The notes under the pieces were generated by a model, which had not been told where the DNA came from, ran no database searches, and saw only the letters and a program-made list of their open reading frames with translations. This document shows positions 1 to 10,600 of a DNA stretch of 64,000 bases, in pieces. How positions within the stretch are numbered: position 1 is the first letter of the stretch; every line of letters begins with the position of its first letter. This DNA comes from Bacteroidota bacterium. GTDB lineage: Bacteria > Bacteroidota > Bacteroidia > NS11-12g > UBA955. Location of the stretch: the NCBI GenBank assembly GCA_963169345.1, contig CAUJCT010000034.1, forward strand, positions 87,622 to 151,621, read 5' to 3'. Both the position numbers and the translations under genes were made by a program.

Positions 1-96
1 AACTCTGTCACCAGATCTTCGGCGAAAAACAATTGTATATTAAAAAAAGGGATTCAGTGTAAACCAAATCCCTTTTGAAATTAAAGTGATTCTATA

Positions 97-477
97 TTAC
101 CAAGGCTGGTCTTTAAATAAGATTTCAGATGTGCCTGTTCCAACTTGCCTGCATGCCATTTCATGGTCAGAACTCCAGAAAAACTTCCATTCTATTGAAG
201 GATGAACTGAACCTGAACCATCTAAGTCTACAATCATTGTATCAGAATTATTTTTCCACTGCCATGTTCCGCCTGAACTGTAAACATTATTTGCTCTAAT
301 ATCATGAGTGTAAGTTCCTGATTCATTATACCACTTTTTTCCAACCAGTTTGGCTTTATCCAATGTTTTAGTCGTGTTGTTGTTGTCACCAGAGTTGTCA
401 TCTTTCTTGCAAGAGTAAAGGCAGGTCATAGCAGATGCTAAAAAAAGAATCAGAGTTGTTAATTTTTGTTGTTTCAT
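97..477 (-). CDS. small lipoprotein, hypothetical (lipocalin-like size class)
   Basis: ORF with Bacteroidota lipoprotein signal (LASAMTCLYSCKKDD); no recognised domain. Confidence 0.7.
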   Translation of the reverse strand: MKQQKLTTLILFLASAMTCLYSCKKDDNSGDNNNTTKTLDKAKLVGKKWYNESGTYTHDIRANNVYSSGGTWQWKNNSDTMIVDLDGSGSVHPSIEWKFFWSSDHEMACRQVGTGTSEILFKDQPW

Positions 478-698
478 ATTATTAAATTGATGTTTAGTAA
501 AGTTTTATATTCAATATTAGTATAAATATTAATTAATGCCAAATTTTTGACATTCAATGTCTGTGATAATACGCTTGTGTTGGAAATGACTCCTTTAAAC
601 TGACCTTCTTTTGTATACCTATTCTCATCCCGTTTTCTCAAGACTTTGCTCATCTGTTTAGACATTTTAAATATCATTTAATTTGTATTTCCACTCAT

Positions 699-1379
699 TT
701 GGATAATATTTGTAATGTGAAGGCTAAAACTAAATACTTTTTATGGATTGTGTGCAGTGTCTGTTGCACTGAGCATTCAATGGCCCAGTCACCAACTATA
801 TCGCATGATTTATACTGGAGTGTACGTCCTCTAAGCATTCTAACTTTTAATCCCAATTTTCAAATAGGTAAAAGACTGCCTTGTAAAGATTCTGCCAACA
901 GGATATATGGTGAATTGAGTTTTACATACCCGTACGGTAAAACGTTCATGAGTGAATTAGGTGATATAAGTTTCCCATTTGTCGCTCTTCAAGTTGAAAA
1001 CCGTCTCAGATTTGTTAATAGAAATAATACTTTTATAGGTCCGGTTTTTGAAATGGATTACAGGAGATATAGTTATTATGACGATCCTCAATATGTCAAT
1101 TATCAAAAATATGGCCCCGACGTCGATATACTTGATCTCCGTTTGGGTTTTGAACATGGTAAGTATTTTGTCAAACATAAACGAAACGTGAAAGCCTTAT
1201 ACTGGGGCTTAGCTCTTCGTTATTCAATAGATTTCCAACAATCTTATAAAAATTTTGGATTCGGAACTAAAGACAGTAGTTATCTAGGGCTAAAATTGTA
1301 TTTGAACTGGCAAATTGGAGGTGGATTCAAAGCAGCTTATCCTAAAAATTATACCTGGAAAAAATCTCCCAAAAAATAA
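699..1379 (+). CDS. hypothetical secreted protein, tandem paralogue 1
   Basis: ORF; shares HDxYWSVRPxSxLTFNPNFQxGxRLPCxD and LxLRLGFExG motifs with the next ORF. The N-terminal start is uncertain. Confidence 0.7.
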   Translation: MDNICNVKAKTKYFLWIVCSVCCTEHSMAQSPTISHDLYWSVRPLSILTFNPNFQIGKRLPCKDSANRIYGELSFTYPYGKTFMSELGDISFPFVALQVENRLRFVNRNNTFIGPVFEMDYRRYSYYDDPQYVNYQKYGPDVDILDLRLGFEHGKYFVKHKRNVKALYWGLALRYSIDFQQSYKNFGFGTKDSSYLGLKLYLNWQIGGGFKAAYPKNYTWKKSPKK

Positions 1380-1382
1380 GCT

Positions 1383-2024
1383 ATGCGAAAATTTTCTTAT
1401 CGGATTTTAATCGCCGTTTGGCTTATATTTTGTTTCTTTCAACTGGATGCGCAGAACACTGCTTTTTCCCACGATCATTACTGGTCAGTGCGTCCTGTTA
1501 GTTGGCTGACCTTTAATCCAAATTTTCAGCTGGGCTCAAGATTGCCATGCAGAGATACCAGCAGGCGCTTGTATTCGGAAATTAGTTTCACCTACCCTTT
1601 GGGAAAAACATATCTCGACAGAACCTTCTATTTCAGTGACATTTCTGCTAATGTGCTGGCTCTACAGGTCGAGCAAAGATTTCGATTTACAAGCAGATTC
1701 AACAGATTTTGGGGTCCGGTACTGGAGGCCGACTACAGACGCTACAATTACATTCATTTTCGGCAAATTCCTTCTGAGCCGGATATGAACCATCTCGATA
1801 TTCGTCTGGGTTTCGAAAACGGAAGCTTTAAACTCAACAGAAAAAAGCAAGTAACAGCTATTTACTGGGGTTTAGCAGCTCGTTACACCATCGACTTTAC
1901 CAATCACCATCTTCACCATAGTATTGGAGATAAAGAGTATAATTACTGGGGCATTAAATTGTATTTTAACTGGCAGATAGGGCAGGGGTATAAAGCCGCT
2001 TACCCCAGAAATTACAAACTTTGA
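1383..2024 (+). CDS. hypothetical secreted protein, tandem paralogue 2
   Basis: ORF with signal peptide (ILIAVWLIFCFFQLDAQ); clear paralogue of the upstream ORF. Confidence 0.75.
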   Translation: MRKFSYRILIAVWLIFCFFQLDAQNTAFSHDHYWSVRPVSWLTFNPNFQLGSRLPCRDTSRRLYSEISFTYPLGKTYLDRTFYFSDISANVLALQVEQRFRFTSRFNRFWGPVLEADYRRYNYIHFRQIPSEPDMNHLDIRLGFENGSFKLNRKKQVTAIYWGLAARYTIDFTNHHLHHSIGDKEYNYWGIKLYFNWQIGQGYKAAYPRNYKL

Positions 2025-2083
2025 TAAAATTGTAAATTTGGCTTTGAAACAGGCAGTTTTTGCAATAAGCTGTAAATTGAAAC

Positions 2084-2162
2084 AACCTGTCAGGTCCCCG
2101 AATTTTAACGTAATTGTTTGTTAGCGAATTGGTTGCAATGTCAAATTGCAACCTGACAGGTT
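2084..2162. repeat. REP-like palindromic intergenic element
   Basis: AACCTGTCAGGT (2084-2095) and its exact reverse complement ACCTGACAGGTT (2151-2162), plus a GGTTGCAA...TTGCAACC hairpin between them. Confidence 0.7.
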
Positions 2163-2243
2163 AAAGAAAATAAAGTCAAAATCTCAAAAGAGAATTCCCT
2201 GTTCAGGCAACCCACTTTGTCAGCTCTTCGTCTTCAAATTAAA

Positions 2244-4400
2244 ATGAACTTGAAAACACTGGGTTGTAAATTCATTATCGCAAGTTTTTTCCTGCTTTGT
2301 TCAGAGCATATAATAGCACAATGTCTTTCGTGTGATACTTGTTCTGAAGAATTAGTCTACAATGGTGATTTCAGCTTAGGGAATGTGGGTTTCTCAACCG
2401 ATTATCAATTCAGTCAATACGGTGGATCCGGTAAATATGGCGTAGCAAAGAATGGTAACAACGCTAACCCAAATGGTTGGGCTCACACAAAAGATAAATC
2501 AGGTACAGGTAATTTAATTTGGTTTGATCAATCTAATGCATTTAAGGATTTAATGTGGGGTCAAAAAATTTCGTCAATTCAACCCAATACTAATTATACG
2601 TTCTCTTGCTGGATTGCAACTTTATCAGTTGCACAACCTGCAATTATCCGTATTAGAATTAATGGAGTTAATATCAGCAACAATATTAGTGCACCTGTTA
2701 CTCCCAGTGTTTGGAGGCAAGTCTATATACCCTGGTATTCTGGAAATGACACTGTGGCCAATATTCAAATTATCAATACCGGTGCTAGTGATCCAGGTTA
2801 TGATATTGGGATAGATAACATTTCATTCAGAGAGTATTATTTTGAAATGAGAACTTACAAGTACAAAAAAGTGAGTATCTGTCCAGGAGTGAAGTATCAA
2901 TTACCGGGTGGGTCTTTGGTTTCAACGCCAGGAATTTATAGAGATACCTTTAAAAGCTATATGAACTGCGACAGTATTATAGTTACTACACTCCTGAATT
3001 ATAATCAAGCGCTTTCGTCACGCTATGTTTCTATTTGCAGTGGTGATAGTTTGAAATTAACAGGTGGAAGATTCGCGTACAATTCGGGGATCTATTACGA
3101 TACTTTAAAAAGTTTTAACAATTGTGATAGCATAGTAAGTGTTCATCTTTCAGTTAATAATCATATAGTAACTCAAACTGAAATCGCAATATGTAAAGGT
3201 CAGACTTTCAAAAGACCTTTAGGGAAAATAGAATCAACATCAGGCCTGTATTTGGATACATTAATACGATATAATGGTTGTGACAGTATTGTCGTTTCCA
3301 AACTTCAAATTTTAGATATACAATCTCATAAACAAATTTCTTTCTGCAACCATCAAAGTTACAGATTGTCTGATGGCAGAGAAGTTCAAACTCCCGGACT
3401 TTATAATTATACGGATACTTTTAAATCTTATTTTGGTTGTGATAGTTTGGTTTTTGTCGAACTGAAACTTTTACCAGTGTTGTATAAAGATACCGCCATT
3501 TCAATTTGCTTTGGTCAGAAATTTCAGTTACCTGATGGAACTTTTGTAGATACAATTGGTAAGTTTATTTACAGATTTACATCTTCGAATGGTTGTGACA
3601 GTGTAGTTACATTCTCAGTTAGTGTATTTCATAAAAAAGATTCGCTGTTCATTGAAAATATTAGTTGCTTCGGTCAAAATGATGGTAAGGTACGGATGTC
3701 CATGTTGCATGCTACACCTCCTGTTGTATACACATTATTGCAGACAGATAGTAATGAAACCGGAATTTTTAATGGTTTGAAAGTTGCTCAGTACAGGTAT
3801 AAAATAAAAGATTCTGACAATTGTTTTGCTGAAGGACAATTTATAATTCAAGAACCAGAATCAATTCAAATTGATTTTAATAAGCCTAATTACAGAATAA
3901 AGTATGGAGATTCGGTGCAGATAGAGGCTAGTTCAAATTTTAAACAAGCGAAATTTAAATGGACTTTAACGGATACAAATGCTAATATAACAGACTCCGG
4001 TAGTTTGGTTCGTTTTAAACTTCTTCAAAGTGCTTATATTAAATTGAAAATTGAAGTGCTGATAGATGGTCAAATCTGCGAACTGGATACTTTTGTTTTC
4101 GTCGAAGTCATTCCTTATCCCAGGATGTTCATTCCAAATTCGTTTACTCCCAATTCAGATGGTGAAAATGATAGGTTAGAAGTTGTTTGTCCACATGAGT
4201 ATATCGACAATTTTGAAATTCAAATATTTAATCGGTGGGGTGAAAAACTCTATGAAAGTACTGATTCCAGATTTTCTTGGGATGGGAATTACAGAGACGT
4301 ATTAGTAATGAATGGCGTTTATATATATGTTATTAAATGCCGATTCAATAAGGATTCTGATTTATATATTTTCAGAGGAACACTTCATATTAATTATTGA
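2244..4400 (+). CDS. secreted repeat protein with gliding-motility-associated (CHU_C, T9SS type B) C-terminal domain
   Basis: ORF 2217-4400 with likely start at 2244 (MNLKTLGCKFIIASFFLLC). C-terminus FIPNSFTPNSDGENDRLEV...FNRWGEKLYES...WDGNYR...NGVYIYVIK is the classic CHU_C motif; internal ~55-aa repeats (CDSI...). Confidence 0.88.
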   Translation: MNLKTLGCKFIIASFFLLCSEHIIAQCLSCDTCSEELVYNGDFSLGNVGFSTDYQFSQYGGSGKYGVAKNGNNANPNGWAHTKDKSGTGNLIWFDQSNAFKDLMWGQKISSIQPNTNYTFSCWIATLSVAQPAIIRIRINGVNISNNISAPVTPSVWRQVYIPWYSGNDTVANIQIINTGASDPGYDIGIDNISFREYYFEMRTYKYKKVSICPGVKYQLPGGSLVSTPGIYRDTFKSYMNCDSIIVTTLLNYNQALSSRYVSICSGDSLKLTGGRFAYNSGIYYDTLKSFNNCDSIVSVHLSVNNHIVTQTEIAICKGQTFKRPLGKIESTSGLYLDTLIRYNGCDSIVVSKLQILDIQSHKQISFCNHQSYRLSDGREVQTPGLYNYTDTFKSYFGCDSLVFVELKLLPVLYKDTAISICFGQKFQLPDGTFVDTIGKFIYRFTSSNGCDSVVTFSVSVFHKKDSLFIENISCFGQNDGKVRMSMLHATPPVVYTLLQTDSNETGIFNGLKVAQYRYKIKDSDNCFAEGQFIIQEPESIQIDFNKPNYRIKYGDSVQIEASSNFKQAKFKWTLTDTNANITDSGSLVRFKLLQSAYIKLKIEVLIDGQICELDTFVFVEVIPYPRMFIPNSFTPNSDGENDRLEVVCPHEYIDNFEIQIFNRWGEKLYESTDSRFSWDGNYRDVLVMNGVYIYVIKCRFNKDSDLYIFRGTLHINY

Positions 4401-4440
4401 AGGCTAACGGGCTATTAAATCTAGGGTAAAAGGTGTGTGT

Positions 4441-4890
4441 GAGCAGGAGGTGAATTAGGAGATAGATCACAGAACGGGGAAGGAACACACAGAAAACACA
4501 GAAAGAGGAAATGCTAAATTGCTGAAAGGCTAAAAAGCTAAATTGCTGAAAGGCTAAAAAGCTAAATTGTGTCGCAGTAGAAGAGATTATGGAATATGAA
4601 ACCTTGGATTAATATTAACTTCAAGTTAATCGATAAGCCCTACGACTTAACGACTTAACAACTTAACGACTTAACAGCGAAGCTATACGACTTAACATTT
4701 ATTGAGCGTCGCGATCAGCCTCAGGCTGACACGTAACGACGACGCCTACAAAAGCTACAAAAATGTTTTGGGGACATAGATTAAGAAAATTTTAAATCTT
4801 ATCGATAAGCACTACGACTTAACGACTCAACGACTTAACGACTTAACAGCGAAGCTTAACGACTTAACAACTTAACGACTTAACTCTTTT
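4441..4890. repeat. dispersed low-complexity intergenic repeat, locus A (CGACTTAA octamer arrays)
   Basis: Tandem CGACTTAA/CAACTTAA octamers at about 4643-4674, 4815-4846 and 4860-4885, tandem GCTAAATTGCTGAAAGGCTAAAAA units near 4513-4565, and shared blocks with the locus near 25.4-25.8 kb (opposite orientation). Confidence 0.85.
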
Positions 4891-4931
4891 TTGTTTCTTA
4901 ATAGGGGTTTACCTATCTTTGAGTGTCCTAG

Positions 4932-5570
4932 ATGAAAACAAACGCCTACATGACCCAAATTTTCATTGCAACTCTGGCTGTTCACCAACTCTTTTGTCTG
5001 GGACAAACTCCTGTCGATAAACCTCCTATAGAAAATCTTACCGCTTCCTCTCAAAATTATTCGGTGTTTTACCAATCTAAAAAAATTGGAACTCTTACTG
5101 CCAGTAAAACCATCAAGGGTAAAGTGGTTAATTATGCTTTGATTTCTGATGTGAAAGTCAATGTTGTCAAAGATTACCTCATTGTAGAAAAAATTAATGA
5201 GGAGTTTAAAGAAGACAAATTACACAGTTCTATACATACCCGACATGTTAACGCAGTACTAAAAGCCAATAACAAGGCCGTACGTACCGGGAACTATTAT
5301 AAAGTTAGCAGCGACAATAAACATGTGGATTCCCTGACTCAATGGATTTTACATACTACATTGACTCTGTATTTTAAAGAACCAACGGATAAGCAAATTG
5401 TGTATTCGCAAAATTATCAAAAGCTGATTGCGATAAAAAAAGTGAAAGATGGTGTTTACGAATTGCCTTTGCCCAATGGTAAAAAAGCGACTTATCATTA
5501 CACGGCAGGGAAACTCAAAATGCTGGAATCGAGTTCTTTCTTTGGTGATGTTCAATTTGTACTTAACTGA
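4932..5570 (+). CDS. DUF6134-like secreted protein
   Basis: Signal peptide; YSVFYQSKKIGTLTASK... and a basic/aromatic C-terminus resemble the DUF6134 family. Confidence 0.6.
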   Translation: MKTNAYMTQIFIATLAVHQLFCLGQTPVDKPPIENLTASSQNYSVFYQSKKIGTLTASKTIKGKVVNYALISDVKVNVVKDYLIVEKINEEFKEDKLHSSIHTRHVNAVLKANNKAVRTGNYYKVSSDNKHVDSLTQWILHTTLTLYFKEPTDKQIVYSQNYQKLIAIKKVKDGVYELPLPNGKKATYHYTAGKLKMLESSSFFGDVQFVLN

Positions 5571-5572
5571 CA

Positions 5573-6364
5573 ATGGCAACTCTTTCAAATGGCTATGCTT
5601 TGGTAACCGGAGCAAGTCAGGGTCTCGGCAGAGCCATTGCTTATGAATTAGCCCTAAAAGGATTCAATCTTATCTTAGTGGCATTGCCTGACAGAGCTTT
5701 TGATGAATTGAAATCAGAATGTAAAAACTGGCCGGTAGATGTACGTTTTTTCGAAACAGATTTATCTCAGCAAAACAATATTTATCAATTGGCAAAAACT
5801 GTAAATGAGAATTTCGAATTAACGGTTTTAGTCAATAATGCCGGAGTGGGGGGCACTTGCCCTTTTGCTGATGTGAGTCCCGAAAAAATTCTGCAAATCA
5901 TTCAAATCAATATTACTGCTTTGTCTTTAATGTGCAGATTGTTATTGCCTAATTTGCTCCAACGCCGTTCTTACATTTTAAATGTTTCAAGCATGGCCGC
6001 CTTTAGTCCAATGGGCTATAAAACAGTTTACCCTGCTTCAAAGGCTTTTGTTCACCATTTTACCAGAGGATTGTATCAGGAATTAAAGAATACCAGCGTG
6101 TTTGTCAGCGTTGTTAATCCCGGTCCAATGGCAACCAATCCTGAAATAACAGAAAGAATCCACAAAATGGGATGGAGAGGTCGACTAGGATTAATGAGTC
6201 CTGAACAGGTGGCTAGAATTTCTGTCAGGCAATTGTTTAAAAAAGATACCTTAATTATGTTAGGTTGGTCAAATGGTTTAAATTGGGCGCTGATGAAATG
6301 TATTCCTATTTGGATTCGTTTACCATTATTAACCAAAGCCATTCAACGTGAATTGAAAGTATAA
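5573..6364 (+). CDS. SDR family NAD(P)-dependent oxidoreductase (classical)
   Basis: TGASQGLGRAIA, NNAGVGG, catalytic YPASK. Confidence 0.92.
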   Translation: MATLSNGYALVTGASQGLGRAIAYELALKGFNLILVALPDRAFDELKSECKNWPVDVRFFETDLSQQNNIYQLAKTVNENFELTVLVNNAGVGGTCPFADVSPEKILQIIQINITALSLMCRLLLPNLLQRRSYILNVSSMAAFSPMGYKTVYPASKAFVHHFTRGLYQELKNTSVFVSVVNPGPMATNPEITERIHKMGWRGRLGLMSPEQVARISVRQLFKKDTLIMLGWSNGLNWALMKCIPIWIRLPLLTKAIQRELKV

Positions 6365-6366
6365 GC

Positions 6367-7353
6367 ATGTCTCAAACAGTAGTTTTAACGGGAGCCAATG
6401 GATTTTTAGGAGGTAATATTCTATTATCCTTGCTTGAAAAGGGCTTTAAAGTCAAAGCTTCGGTCAGGAAAAACGCTCATTTGATAATAGAGAATCATCC
6501 TAAGCTTACTGTTTTTACTGGTGCTTTAAATGATACTCTTTTTCTAAATGAATTGTGCTCAGGTGCCGATTACATCATTCATGCCGCAGCTTTAACTCGT
6601 CAGAATATTGCCGATTATTCTGTTTATGAAAAAGCCAATGTAAACGCCACTAAAGCTTTGTATGAAGCGGCTTTCAACGCAAGCGTAAAGAGGTTTATAT
6701 TTATTAGTTCTGCCAACACTATAGATTCTGGCACCATTGAAAATCCAGGAACAGAAATAAAGGATGCATTGCCCTGGGCGCTCAAATCTCACTACGTCAG
6801 GAGTAAGGCAGAAGCAGAAAAGGCACTACTTAGTGCGACAAACAAAGTGCCTGTTATTATATTAAATCCCGGATTCATTATCGGTTGTAATGATACCGGC
6901 AAAAGTTCGGGTCAGTTGTTCGAACGCATTTACAATTCAAAACTGCAATTAGTGCCTAAAGGAGGGAAAACCTTTGTGTTTGCAGGGGATGTGGCTGAAG
7001 CTGCTATTTTAGCATTTACTCATGGCAAAATCGGTTCACGGTATTTGTTAGCTGACAGGCCTATGTCATTAAAAAATGTTTATAAAATGAGCGCAAAATT
7101 GATGCATAAAAAATTGATAATCATACAAATATGGAGTTTTTTAGTCAGATCAACCGGACTGTTTGGTTCTTTGCTTCGCTTGTTTTATGTAAATACCTCA
7201 ATATCAGATGTTAATATGAAATTGCTTCTTCGTCAAAATGTGTACTCTGGTGAGAAAGCTACCAGTGAATTATTTTTCAAATACACTGATTTTGAGGAAG
7301 TTTTGAAAATGTCAATCGCTGATTTTCTTTTGAAAAAAAATAAAAATGTATAA
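6367..7353 (+). CDS. NAD-dependent epimerase/dehydratase (extended SDR)
   Basis: TGANGFLGGNI; VKRFIFISSANT; HYVRSKAEAE (Yx3K). Confidence 0.9.
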   Translation: MSQTVVLTGANGFLGGNILLSLLEKGFKVKASVRKNAHLIIENHPKLTVFTGALNDTLFLNELCSGADYIIHAAALTRQNIADYSVYEKANVNATKALYEAAFNASVKRFIFISSANTIDSGTIENPGTEIKDALPWALKSHYVRSKAEAEKALLSATNKVPVIILNPGFIIGCNDTGKSSGQLFERIYNSKLQLVPKGGKTFVFAGDVAEAAILAFTHGKIGSRYLLADRPMSLKNVYKMSAKLMHKKLIIIQIWSFLVRSTGLFGSLLRLFYVNTSISDVNMKLLLRQNVYSGEKATSELFFKYTDFEEVLKMSIADFLLKKNKNV

Positions 7354-7676
7354 GTCTGACTATTAATGCTCTATAAGTTGATTATGGAAAATTAATAATA
7401 TTTGTTGTGTATTAATTGTGGATAAGGCTTGTTTTTATCTCTCCTTGTTTTATTTTTGTATTTAATTACGAGTTAAAGAAAAGAGTAATACTACACAACA
7501 CAATACATGACTTTATGGGCAACCAACTAAAAATCAAAACATTAAATCCATTTTATTTCAAGAAAGGACAAACAGGGGCTGAAAAGCATTTAAGCACTAT
7601 TTTTTAGGATTCACTTATTCATTTAAATAAGCCATTTTCTTTTACAAGGAGAAAATAGAATTATAAAATAATACAA

Positions 7677-10600
7677 ATGCTAGCCCAGGATCCTATTCAT
7701 GAAAAAGGGAAGGAAATCGATCTGATTTCCGGATTGGTTGTTGCCGATAGATATTCTATTACGGAACAACAGGCCGAGTTATTGACCGCCTGTATGATTG
7801 GCGGTGAAGATGCCAACCGTGCCTTCAATCAAACTATTACACTCGAATTTACTGGTAAATTAAACAAACAGGCTCTGTTATGTGCATTGAATGATTTAAT
7901 TGAACGAAATGACAGTTTTAGAACTGTTTTTGATATTTCAAATAAGGAAGCCATTGTTCTTCAATCGTCTGCAAATATTTCGGAGAAGCAGCTTGGAATG
8001 GCTGAAGACCCAGAGTTTTATCTCAAAGATTTACTCAATCGCTATGCGGATATCGGTTTTAATTTGCGCAAAGGACCACTGCACCGCATTCATTTAATTT
8101 CGAGAGGTGATAGTCAGCATTTTCTCGTGTTTGAAGCCCATCACGTTGTTTGCGATGGATGGACTTTAGCCCTGGTTATTGACGAATTATCTAAACTCTA
8201 TAACTTATATCTTAATCAAAAGGCAGTTGATTTACCTGCTCCTGTTAATTACAAAGAGTTTGTTGATTCTGAAAAGGAATTGCATTCAGGTAGTGCTTAT
8301 CTCGAGACTTGTGTCTACTGGAAAGAGGTGTTTAAAAATTATAAACCTGTTCCATCATTGCCTTATGATAAACCAAGACCGGAGGAATTTTCTTATGCCA
8401 GCGAACACATCTCCTATCCATTAAATGACAAAATTTATGGAGCAGTCAGGCAATTAAGCGATAGAGCTGATTGCACCGTGTTGGTTACTATGGCTTCTGT
8501 TTTCGAAGTCTTGCTTCACCGAAAAACTTCTGCAAAATCACTGGTCATTGGATATCCTACTGCTGCTCAGGCACCTTCTGGACTGCAAAATCTGATGGGA
8601 CACTGTGTCAATATGTTGCCGATTCTGGCTCGTATGGATGATAAACAGAACTTCTTGGATTATGTGCTCAACAGAAAAAAGGAATTTAAAAATGCATTTT
8701 CCAATCGCAGGGTCACCTTTGGTAATATTCTCAAACATCTCAATATAGACAGAGGTCAAAATTCACTTCCTTTTATTCCTGTAACATTTAATATTGACAG
8801 ACAACTGTTATCTGAAACTCTATACGATGGACTGAAAACAAATATGCGCATCAACAAACGTCATTTCAGTTCTTTCGACATGATTATCAATGTGTCGAGA
8901 GTAGAAGAAAAACTGGTAGTTGAGTGCGATTATAACAAGGCGCTTTTTGAATCGGGAAATGTGATGGAAATGCTCAGACAATACGAATATTTACTGAGTA
9001 ATTTATGTCTGAATCCTGAGCAAAATATAGGCTCCTGTGACCTGTATAACATAGAAGAAATTAAATCCAGAATGATTGATTTCAATCACACATTCTCGGA
9101 TTATCCAAGAAATACGGGTGTTTTAGGATTGATTCAGCATCAGGCCATTCTCAATGCCTACAAAACTGCGCTGACTTTTGAGTCGGAGAATTTCACATAT
9201 ATCGAATTATTCGAATCAGTAAAAAGCAGGGCCAAAGCTATTCGTGCTGCGGGTGTTAAAGCCGGCGATTTTGTTGGTGTAATGCTAAACCGAAGTCCTG
9301 AAATGCTGTTTCAGATGCTCGCCGTTATGCAGGCTGGCGCTGCTTATATTCCAATTGACCCTGAGTTTCCAATGGACAGAATCAGGTACATGCTGGAAGA
9401 TTCAGGTGCAAAGTTGCTAGTTTGTGAAGAACAGTTTAAATCTATTGCCGAGCAGCTTTGCATGGTTTTAACACCTGATGAACTCAAAACTTTTCAGAAA
9501 GACAGCATAGAATTATTGCTACCCGATGTCAATCAGGCGGCCTATGTTTTGTATACTTCCGGTTCAACCGGCCGTCCTAAGGGCGTGCAAATGTCTCAGG
9601 GTAGTCTGGTGAATTTGCTTTGCTCCATGCAAAAGGAACCTGGGTTAAATGAAAACGATTCTTTGTTCGCACTTACAACTATCAGTTTCGATATTTCAGG
9701 TCTTGAACTGTATCTGCCTTTAATTACTGGCGCAAGACTGGTATTGGCTTCATCTAAAGTCAGTAAAAGTGGTGAGCATATTTTAGATATCATTGATGAT
9801 GAAAATATAACTGTCATTCAAGCTACACCGGCTACTTTCCGATTAATCTTAGGATATGGATTTAAAGGTAAGCAAAATCTGAAAATCTTCTGTGGAGGTG
9901 AACCTTTATCTCTTGAGCTGGCTCAGGAATTATTACCTAAATGTCAGGAACTCTGGAATCTTTATGGTCCTACCGAAACTTGTATCTGGTCTTGTGTCAA
10001 CAAGATAAACAATACTGATACTTCCATTGCAATTGGTCATCCAATAGCCAATACAGATATTTATCTCCTGGATGAAAGACACCGTCCTGTTCCTCCGGGC
10101 ACACATGGAGAAATAGCAATAGCCGGCGATGGTCTGGCCATTGGTTATCTCAATCGCCCTGAATTGAATGCTGAGAAATTCATTCAACATCCATTCGAGA
10201 CTCATAAGAAAATCTATCTTACCGGTGATTTGGGCTACATTGGTTCAGATGGTAAATTGTATTGTCTCGGTCGCACCGACCATCAGATAAAAGTAAGAGG
10301 TTACAGAATTGAAACAGGTGAAATTGAAAATGTATTAATAAAAGAAGCTGGTTTTAAAGATGCAGTTGTAGTCGCTAAAAATTTCGGAAAAGATGATGTG
10401 AGAATTCTCGCTTATCTTAAATCTGCCGGAGTGAGTCAACGCAATTTTAAAACGGATAAAACAACTGGATTGCAAATTGATGTTTTGCAAAAAGTGGAAT
10501 CGGATGCTTTAAGGGAACTATGCGCCAGGTTATTGCCTGAGTATATGATTCCGGCATTATTTGTGGCCATTAATTCTATGCCTCTGACCCCAAATGCCAA

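Noticed and set aside
474-677. 67-aa minus-strand ORF upstream of the first lipoprotein
   Set aside because: Low-complexity, AT-rich and without recognisable features; probably spurious.
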